From contig JACCSL010000188.1 of NCBI GenBank assembly GCA_013812995.1, positions 1-5,856 of the forward strand: a stretch of 5,856 nucleotides of DNA, given 5' to 3'. The notes under the pieces were generated by a model that was given only the letters and a program-made list of their open reading frames with translations, did not search any database and was not told the origin of the DNA. The position numbers were made by a program, and so were the translations under genes. How positions within the stretch are numbered: position 1 is the first letter of the stretch; every line of letters begins with the position of its first letter. This DNA is from Ardenticatenales bacterium (lineage in GTDB: Bacteria; Chloroflexota; Anaerolineae; Ardenticatenales; Ardenticatenaceae). Below, piece after piece: positions 1 through 3,966 of the stretch.

Positions 1-30
1 ATAAGGAGCCCATACTTGGCACAGTCCCCC

Positions 31-72
31 ACTTAATTTTTCTTCACAAACTCTGTAGAAGAAAAATTGAGT
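31..72. repeat. 15-base-arm A/T-rich inverted repeat (possible hairpin)
   Basis: Bases 31-45 and 58-72 are reverse complements except for one T:G pair (34/69). The core 35-45 and 58-68 is 11 bases without mismatch. The loop is 12 bases, and the ACA/TGT inside it (46-48 and 54-56) could extend the stem past a bulged A. The stem is A/T rich and neither strand shows a clean U-run after it, so it is not a typical intrinsic terminator, although it lies downstream of the minus-strand operon. It could equally be a trace of a mobile-element end or a protein-binding palindrome. Confidence 0.6.
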
Positions 73-116
73 TCTCTTCTGAAAGCCTTTTAGCCCCCTC
101 TAGCCGAACACAAGAC

Positions 117-146
117 TTGACAAGATAACGTGCCTAAAGTTCTAAA
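117..146 (+). promoter_or_regulatory. possible sigma-70-type promoter
   Basis: A perfect -35 hexamer TTGACA lies at 117-122. With an 18-base spacer it is followed by TCTAAA at 141-146, which matches four of six positions of TATAAT. It would read rightward toward the ABC remnant, but no intact gene follows, so it may be a relic or chance. The -10 part overlaps the first copy of the 12-base repeat described next. Confidence 0.2.
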
Positions 147-150
147 CTGC
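139..150 (+). repeat. direct repeat copy 1 (GTTCTAAACTGC)
   Basis: The same 12 bases recur at 215-226, 76 bases further on. The inverse of the first seven bases (TTAGAAC) stands between them at 185-191, so the block is a direct plus inverted repeat cluster in an AT-rich non-coding stretch. Function unknown. Confidence 0.6.
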
Positions 151-214
151 ACGGATGCGAAGGGCTTTGCACGATCAAGTTATGTTAGAACCTTACCCCA
201 GGGCAAACAATAAT

Positions 215-226
215 GTTCTAAACTGC
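215..226 (+). repeat. direct repeat copy 2 (GTTCTAAACTGC)
   Basis: This is an exact second copy of the 12 bases at 139-150. It lies about 40 bases before the point where ABC-transporter similarity begins. It may mark a rearrangement, or be a binding-site pair of unknown purpose. Confidence 0.6.
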
Positions 227-281
227 TCTTCACAACTAAGTTACAACCTTATAAAACTCGGACCGGGAAGAACGAGGCCAG

Positions 282-461
282 ATGAGCTTCGTCATTGCCC
301 ATCGCCTCTCGACGATTCGCAACGCCGACTGGATTCTGGTCATGAACAATGGCGACATCGTGGAGCAGGGCACGCACATGGAACTGCTCGACCGCCACGG
401 GTTCTACGCGCAACTCTACAACAGCCAGTTCGAGGACAAGCTCGCCGAGATGGCGGCGTAG
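282..461 (+). pseudogene. C-terminal remnant of an ABC exporter ATPase
   Basis: Fifty-nine codons read as the end of an ABC-type nucleotide-binding domain of the MsbA/MdlB exporter kind. The H-loop segment [14 protein letters not shown] (residues 3-16) carries the switch histidine, followed by the usual [19 protein letters not shown] block and a [10 protein letters not shown] tail. Walker A, the Q-loop, the LSGGQ signature and Walker B are all absent, and an in-frame stop (252-254) lies shortly upstream. No Shine-Dalgarno sequence precedes the ATG at 282, so this is a truncated gene rather than a small gene. Just upstream, bases 267-277 (GGAAGAACGAG) would encode GRTS, the residues that normally precede FVIAHR, if the ten bases 278-287 were removed, which hints at a small insertion or scar. 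The stop sits two bases from the convergent stop of the membrane-protein gene. Confidence 0.85.
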
Positions 462-463
462 CC

Positions 464-1561
464 TCACTGCGATAGGGAGAGGGCCTGCATGATCGCGCTC
501 GTCAGCACGCCCCGCGCCACCCAGATGAGCGTTGGCAGCAGGAAGGAGGCCCCGAGTTGGCGCAAGATGTTGGTCGTGTACGGCCACTCGGGAGCCTCCT
601 GGATGCGTTTCTCGTAGGTGGTCCAGGTCCAGAAGGAGGCCACCGCCGGGGCGGGTATCCAGGGGTCGGGTGGCTCCGCTTTGTCCTCGTCCAAGGCGCG
701 TGGCTCTGCAAGCATTGTGGGATCGGGCGGGGAGGAAGGCGGTTCTTCTGGGAGCGTCTGGTAGGCTGCCCAGAGATAGCGCCGGACCTTGCGTAGTGCC
801 TCGTATTTGGCGGCGCGCATCACGCGGTGGGTATCGAGAAGTGTTAGAAAAAAGACAGCCAGCGCGACCACGCCCAGCGTCGTAAAAACAATGAGAGGCT
901 CAGGGCGATGGAGAAGCCGGGACGGTAAGAAGAGGCTACTGAGCGTGATCACCCCCAGAATCGCGAGGGCGATGCCCTGGCTCCATTGGGCAATGGGTTC
1001 CAGGCCACGCGGGTTGAAGATATTGAGTTGCAGGGGTTGGCGCTGAAGACGCGAAAAGAGTTTCCTGCCCAGCAGTGCCCCATAGACCAGCAACCCCAGC
1101 AACCCAAAGCCGAGCGCCACCACCAGCAGTCGATAGAGCCGCAGCCACGAGAACGGATCCCCCCAGGGCGCATCCAGGAGTACCCCAAAGAGAAGCCCCA
1201 GCCCAAATGCCATCCACTCTAGCCCGTAGTTGAGTTGGTATGCCTCTCCTACCATTGCCTCGAATGTTTCATCGTCGGTGGCGAGCAACGGTTTGAATAC
1301 CTCAATAGCACGGTCCCGGAGGCGGCGCAGGTGGGGCTGAATGGCAAGCAGGTACATCAGCATGGCGGGACCAAGCAGGTAGAAGCGCCAGTCGTCCGTG
1401 GTGAAGGTGGGCAGAACCCCATCCAGCGTCGCCGTTCCCACCAGCAGCAGGACAAAGGCAAATCCCACCAGCAGCGTCACCTGTAGCCAGGAGCGCCGAC
1501 TCTGTGTGATCCACAACTCAAGTAGCGTGGTTGGCAAGGGAGATCGTGCCGAGTCGCCCAT
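464..1561 (-). CDS. polytopic membrane protein of unknown function (365 aa), last gene of the operon
   Basis: I do not recognise a named family. About seven hydrophobic segments are visible, at roughly residues 27-47, 58-76, 115-131, 143-165, 195-213, 222-243 and 338-360. A soluble stretch (about 245-335) lies before the last one; it contains a basic part (HRVMRAAKYEALRKVRRYL), a Pro/Glu/Asp-rich linker (270-305) and a Trp-rich patch (WTWTTYEKR). The start ATG at 1561 is the only sensible one, because a stop lies nine codons upstream in frame, but no good Shine-Dalgarno sequence stands before it. GC is high, 65-67% in the lines I counted, well above the two upstream genes. It follows the tail-anchored gene by 70 bases, the largest gap in the cluster. 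By position it is a candidate membrane platform component for the FtsK-type motor (inference), but it could be an unrelated downstream gene. Confidence 0.85.
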   Translation of the reverse strand: MGDSARSPLPTTLLELWITQSRRSWLQVTLLVGFAFVLLLVGTATLDGVLPTFTTDDWRFYLLGPAMLMYLLAIQPHLRRLRDRAIEVFKPLLATDDETFEAMVGEAYQLNYGLEWMAFGLGLLFGVLLDAPWGDPFSWLRLYRLLVVALGFGLLGLLVYGALLGRKLFSRLQRQPLQLNIFNPRGLEPIAQWSQGIALAILGVITLSSLFLPSRLLHRPEPLIVFTTLGVVALAVFFLTLLDTHRVMRAAKYEALRKVRRYLWAAYQTLPEEPPSSPPDPTMLAEPRALDEDKAEPPDPWIPAPAVASFWTWTTYEKRIQEAPEWPYTTNILRQLGASFLLPTLIWVARGVLTSAIMQALSLSQ

Positions 1562-1589
1562 CTCGATATTGCCACAGAGGAGTAGTCAT
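1518..1589 (-). other. possible 23-codon leader ORF overlapping the start of the membrane-protein gene
   Basis: In the 70-base gap, GGAGGG (1597-1602) stands seven bases before an ATG at 1589 that opens a 23-codon frame (MTTPLWQYRDGRLG...) ending in TGA at 1518-1520. It overlaps the first 44 bases of the membrane-protein gene in a different frame. That gene has no Shine-Dalgarno sequence of its own, so the short frame could couple its translation. It may also be the original N-terminus separated by a frameshift, or simply chance. Confidence 0.25.
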
Positions 1590-1596
1590 AATTCAT

Positions 1597-1602
1597 CCCT
1601 CC
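1597..1602 (-). promoter_or_regulatory. strong Shine-Dalgarno (GGAGGG) not aligned with the long ORF
   Basis: On the minus strand GGAGGG is spaced seven bases from the ATG at 1589 but about 35 bases from the ATG at 1561 that opens the 365-aa frame. It therefore favours translation of the short overlapping frame and decides nothing in favour of the annotated start. It is the only strong ribosome-binding sequence in the gap. Confidence 0.5.
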
Positions 1603-1631
1603 GTATGATAGTGAATAGGCGCAGCTATCCT

Positions 1632-2003
1632 CTAGAAGAGTGCCGTAAAGACAAAGTATAGGAATATCACAAGGGCAATGCCTATCCCCACATACATCTG
1701 TTGTGCACGATTGCGGATACGGACAATTTCTTCCTGGTAAGCCGTGATCTGACTTTCCGCCTGCCCAATATTGTTAAATTCCTTTTGTAGTTCGACGACG
1801 CAGCGCGCAACCTCATCGCTAGGGGTTGCTGCGGTTGTCAAAAGGGGAATGGTCTCTATAGACCCCGAAGCTGACACTTTTTGACTAAGGGCTTTCACCT
1901 GGCCTGCATTCTGGACGGCAACATCGTATTCTTGCCAGAGACGACCTCGCTCCGCCACCGCCTCTGTCAATGGCTCTGGGAATCTAATGCCATCTTGTTT
2001 CAT
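1632..2003 (-). CDS. small C-terminally anchored membrane protein (123 aa)
   Basis: The product has a soluble N-terminal part (about 1-100) of mainly helical, polar sequence. One hydrophobic helix (residues about 104-122, starting MYVGIGIALVIFLYF) runs to within a residue or two of the C-terminus, preceded by the basic stretch RIRNRAQQ. This is the layout of a tail-anchored or single-pass protein with its bulk in the cytoplasm. Residues 64-100 look like an amphipathic helix able to form a coiled coil. No family is recognised. The ATG at 2003 overlaps the TGA of the upstream 136-aa gene (ATGA, 2000-2003), and AAGGGAG (2014-2020) lies about ten bases before it, which fixes the start. In context it could tether the coiled-coil and WXG-like proteins to the membrane (inference). 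Confidence 0.85.
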   Translation of the reverse strand: MKQDGIRFPEPLTEAVAERGRLWQEYDVAVQNAGQVKALSQKVSASGSIETIPLLTTAATPSDEVARCVVELQKEFNNIGQAESQITAYQEEIVRIRNRAQQMYVGIGIALVIFLYFVFTALF

Positions 2004-2410
2004 TCGATTGGAACTCCCTTACATACGGAATTAGCCTGGTTTATTAATGCTTCTATTTTAGGAAACAGGGATTGCGCCCCTGAATGATACTCTCGATACT
2101 GCTCCAATAATTGATAGCATATTCGAACTTCCTGTTTACAAGATTCCAAATACTCCTCAATGGCAACGGACACCTCTTCAATGGTTAAGGCTATATCGCG
2201 TACCACGCCAAGTTTATGTTCCCCTTCATCAAGAGCAGTATGTTGCTGCCTTAACGCAGCCAACATTTTTGCATCATCCAAATGATGAGGATCCAAGTAG
2301 CGCAAGTTTATTTCCCGTGAAGCCTCATCATCCCAATGAGTGCTGACTTGGCCACGAAACTCTTGCAGCACCCGTGATTGCTGTTCTATGTACCATAATT
2401 CATCCGCCAT
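2000..2410 (-). CDS. WXG-like helical protein with coiled-coil extension (136 aa)
   Basis: The N-terminal 45 residues carry THWDDEASREINLRYLDP, with W26-x-D28 followed twelve residues after W26 by the aromatic Y38. This pattern (W/Y-x-G/D then an aromatic at +12) is shared with the two small WXG-like proteins in the same operon, and the upstream 91-aa protein has the very similar PHWQDEMRRHYDAQW. Residues about 45-136 add a predominantly helical, heptad-like region with no membrane segment or signal peptide. The protein is thus a WXG-type module with a longer tail, possibly a substrate or chaperone-like partner; this role is inference. The start at 2410 has AGGAGG four bases upstream, 12 bases after the coiled-coil gene's stop. 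GC is low, 43% over 2041-2400 by hand count. It is translationally coupled to the tail-anchored gene by an ATGA overlap. Confidence 0.8.
   Translation of the reverse strand: MADELWYIEQQSRVLQEFRGQVSTHWDDEASREINLRYLDPHHLDDAKMLAALRQQHTALDEGEHKLGVVRDIALTIEEVSVAIEEYLESCKQEVRICYQLLEQYREYHSGAQSLFPKIEALINQANSVCKGVPIE
2014..2020 (-). promoter_or_regulatory. Shine-Dalgarno of the 123-aa tail-anchored gene
   Basis: AAGGGAG on the minus strand lies inside the end of the 136-aa gene, about ten bases before the ATG at 2003. Together with the ATGA overlap it fixes that start. Confidence 0.55.
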
Positions 2411-2414
2411 CTGA

Positions 2415-2420
2415 CCTCCT
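2415..2420 (-). promoter_or_regulatory. Shine-Dalgarno of the 136-aa gene
   Basis: A perfect AGGAGG on the minus strand sits four bases before the ATG at 2410, a slightly short spacing, in the 12-base gap after the coiled-coil gene. Confidence 0.65.
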
Positions 2421-2422
2421 CG

Positions 2423-3403
2423 TTAGCCAAGCTGCTCAGGGCGATCCAACGCATAAAGGCGCAAAATACGATGGTCTAATTCCATACGAGCGAAGGTGTG
2501 GTAGCTCTGGGCAATTTCTTCCGTGCGGCTCGCTGTGGTATGTTGAGTTTGCGCCTCATCCTCCAATACCGTTATGCGCTGTACCAAAGTCTCCATTTCC
2601 TCACTCTTTTCTTCTTCCTGAGCAATCAGTGAGTGTATAGCCACCATGACTCGTTGTGCGGATTCTGCTACCTCCAGGCTTCGTTCTGCTACGTTCACGG
2701 CAATTGTAGCTTGCTCATGGGCATCTGTCGCCATATTTAATGCCTCAGTGGCATACCCTACCGCTGTCTGGCAGCAGCGGACCCGCGCCCGCGCTCGTTC
2801 TCGCTCTGCTTTGGCAGCCGCTAACTCAACCTCTGCGAGGTGGACTCGGTGACGTGCTTGGACCACCCGCGCCTGGGCTGCCTGCACCCGCGCGGCCTCG
2901 CCGTTACAGTTTTTTCGTCTACCCTTATTATGACAGCTCCGATATGCGTTTTCTGCCCAAGATAACTCCGACTGAGCCGTACGGAGTTCTGCCTGGGCCG
3001 CTGCCAGCTCAATCTCAGCCAGGCGTACGCGCTCCTCAGCACGCTTGAGCCAAGCCAGCGCCAGTTCCAGTTCATTTTGCCAATGGAGGAGGGTGTCATC
3101 GGCCTGTTTCAAGGTGGCAACAGCCTTTGCCAGTGTGTGGTGGGAGAGCTCTTTTGCGTCCTCACAGGTGGCATAGACCGTTTTTACCTCCTCCTCTGCG
3201 GCCTTCGTTGTCTCTCGGTCATCTACCAAACGCTGAACAATGATGTTGGTTTGCCGTTGGACCTGGACAACCTGCTCTCGCATCTGACGCTGCCGATACG
3301 AGGAGGCATTGATGGCGGCGCTGGCCTTGAGGGCCCAGCGCGATAATTCTTGCTGCAAATCTTCCAGGATCAGCGCCAGGCGACGGGGATTCTTCTCAGC
3401 CAT
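2423..3403 (-). CDS. soluble coiled-coil protein with Cys-flanked basic hairpin tip (326 aa)
   Basis: Almost the whole product is Ala/Glu/Gln/Arg-rich helix with heptad character (about 40-300). There is no signal peptide and no membrane helix. Two halves carry the same segment: RVRLAEIELAAAQAEL (125-140) and RVHLAEVELAAAKAER (186-201), 61 residues apart. Between them SCHNKGRRKNC (156-166) looks like the tip of an antiparallel helical hairpin, strongly basic and closed by Cys157 and Cys166; further cysteines are at 80, 210 and 211. The C-terminus (316-321, LYALDR) resembles LYALER at the end of the 91-aa WXG-like protein. The start chosen is the ATG at 3403, with AGAGGAG five bases upstream. 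The frame is open further upstream to an ATG at 3613, but that would overlap the 94-aa gene by 200 bases and lacks coiled-coil character. A scaffold, a substrate or a pore-associated rod are all possible; no named family is recognised. Confidence 0.85.
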   Translation of the reverse strand: MAEKNPRRLALILEDLQQELSRWALKASAAINASSYRQRQMREQVVQVQRQTNIIVQRLVDDRETTKAAEEEVKTVYATCEDAKELSHHTLAKAVATLKQADDTLLHWQNELELALAWLKRAEERVRLAEIELAAAQAELRTAQSELSWAENAYRSCHNKGRRKNCNGEAARVQAAQARVVQARHRVHLAEVELAAAKAERERARARVRCCQTAVGYATEALNMATDAHEQATIAVNVAERSLEVAESAQRVMVAIHSLIAQEEEKSEEMETLVQRITVLEDEAQTQHTTASRTEEIAQSYHTFARMELDHRILRLYALDRPEQLG

Positions 3404-3408
3404 CGAAT

Positions 3409-3415
3409 CTCCTCT
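3409..3415 (-). promoter_or_regulatory. Shine-Dalgarno that decides the start of the coiled-coil gene
   Basis: AGAGGAG on the minus strand stands five bases before the ATG at 3403 and touches the stop codon of the upstream 94-aa gene. It supports the 326-aa product over the longer open frame that begins at 3613. Confidence 0.75.
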
Positions 3416-3698
3416 ACGATAAACTGGAGTCTGTCTGGTTAACAGCGCGCAGATGCTCAATACGCTCTTCCAGAACAGCTGCGATGCTTTCGGTGCGCTC
3501 GATGTATTCGCGAAACCGTTCGACTGTTCCCAGCCAATGAGCGCGAAATTGATCCGCCGCATCTCCCTCATAGACAGCGCTGAATGCATGCCAGCGACTC
3601 TCCACCTGGCCAAACTCCGTTCTCAGCTCAATCAGATGGCGTCTTACACTACGATGATATTCTTCCAAGCCCTGTAGTAGAATCCTTGAATCAGCCAC
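3414..3698 (-). CDS. WXG100-like small helical protein (94 aa, Y-x-G variant)
   Basis: The product has the size and shape of the WXG100 (ESAT-6-like) family: about 95 residues, two helices, no signal peptide, and the turn motif in the middle. The turn is VYEGDAADQF (42-51), with Tyr43 in place of the usual Trp (Y-E-G), then W55 twelve residues later and a second helix FREYIERTESIAAVLEERIEHL. WXG100 proteins form helical-hairpin dimers and are exported by, or act as adaptors for, EssC/EccC-type ATPases (family knowledge). The start is GTG at 3698, overlapping the 91-aa gene by eight bases, with GAAAGG about ten bases upstream. No clear C-terminal YxxxD/E export signal is present. It may pair with the neighbouring 91-aa protein (inference). 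Confidence 0.8.
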   Translation of the reverse strand: MADSRILLQGLEEYHRSVRRHLIELRTEFGQVESRWHAFSAVYEGDAADQFRAHWLGTVERFREYIERTESIAAVLEERIEHLRAVNQTDSSLS

Positions 3699-3966
3699 CG
3701 CGCAAATACCTTTCTAATGCATAAAGCTTGATGCTCAAAAACTCCACGTAATTAGGCCCCTCGCGCATGATGTAGTTGCCCATGACATCGTGCAGGGGTT
3801 GCCACTGGGCATCATAGTGGCGGCGCATCTCATCCTGCCAATGTGGCGATACGGCTTCATGATGCTGTTCCATCTCCTGCATGGAGCTTTTCAGGCGCGT
3901 GTTAAAGTTGATAAGAGCCTCTCTGAAATACCCCATCTCTCGATACTGGTCGTCCATGTTATTCAT
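3691..3966 (-). CDS. WXG100-like small helical protein (91 aa, W-x-D variant)
   Basis: This is a short, all-helical protein without a signal peptide. The central turn PHWQDEMRRHYDAQW (41-55) has W43-Q-D45 where classic WXG100 proteins have W-x-G, and W55 twelve residues further. Both aromatic positions are numerically identical to those of the adjacent 94-aa protein (Y43, W55), which supports a related pair like the EsxA/EsxB heterodimer of type VII secretion (inference). The C-terminus ends in LYALERYLRGG; a Y-x-x-E is present but not the canonical YxxxD/E signal. The ATG at 3966 overlaps the stop of the ATPase gene (ATGA, 3963-3966), and a strong AGAGGAGG (3975-3982) stands eight bases upstream inside the ATPase gene. 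Placement directly after an FtsK/EccC-type ATPase is typical of exported or adaptor WXG proteins. Confidence 0.8.
   Translation of the reverse strand: MNNMDDQYREMGYFREALINFNTRLKSSMQEMEQHHEAVSPHWQDEMRRHYDAQWQPLHDVMGNYIMREGPNYVEFLSIKLYALERYLRGG

Larger units (their letters stand above)
1..281. other. AT-rich non-coding flank with repeats and no recognisable gene
   Basis: I find no credible coding sequence here. The only long open frame through this stretch gives a low-complexity product that then runs out of frame through the ABC remnant downstream, so it is not a gene. By hand count GC is 42% for bases 1-60 and 38% for 181-240, against 55-62% for 301-420 inside the ABC remnant. The stretch holds an inverted repeat at 31-72, a 12-base direct repeat at 139-150 and 215-226, and a possible promoter at 117-146, described separately. 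It looks like old intergenic or mobile-element-derived DNA that replaced the 5' part of the ABC gene; that origin is inference. Confidence 0.6.

Noticed and set aside
31..72. Inverted repeat as an intrinsic terminator for the minus-strand operon
   Set aside because: The stem is A/T rich rather than G/C rich, there is no T-run after it on the minus strand, and it lies about 390 bases past the last stop codon.
155..475. 106-codon plus-strand open frame across the left flank
   Set aside because: It reads the ABC remnant in the wrong frame; the first part lacks any family resemblance and no ribosome binding site precedes it. The real signal is the 282-461 frame.
936..1217. Minus- and plus-strand open frames of 78-93 codons inside the membrane-protein gene
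   Set aside because: They are out-of-frame shadows of a GC-rich gene whose own frame gives clear, regularly spaced membrane helices.
3404..3613. 70-residue N-terminal extension of the coiled-coil protein from an ATG at 3613
   Set aside because: It would overlap the 94-aa gene by 200 bases, its residues lack coiled-coil character, and a strong Shine-Dalgarno sits before the ATG at 3403 instead.
3691..3734. Canonical YxxxD/E type VII export signal at the C-terminus of the 91-aa protein
   Set aside because: Only Y-A-L-E (spacing two) is present; the residue four after Tyr82 is Arg, so the classic motif is not met.
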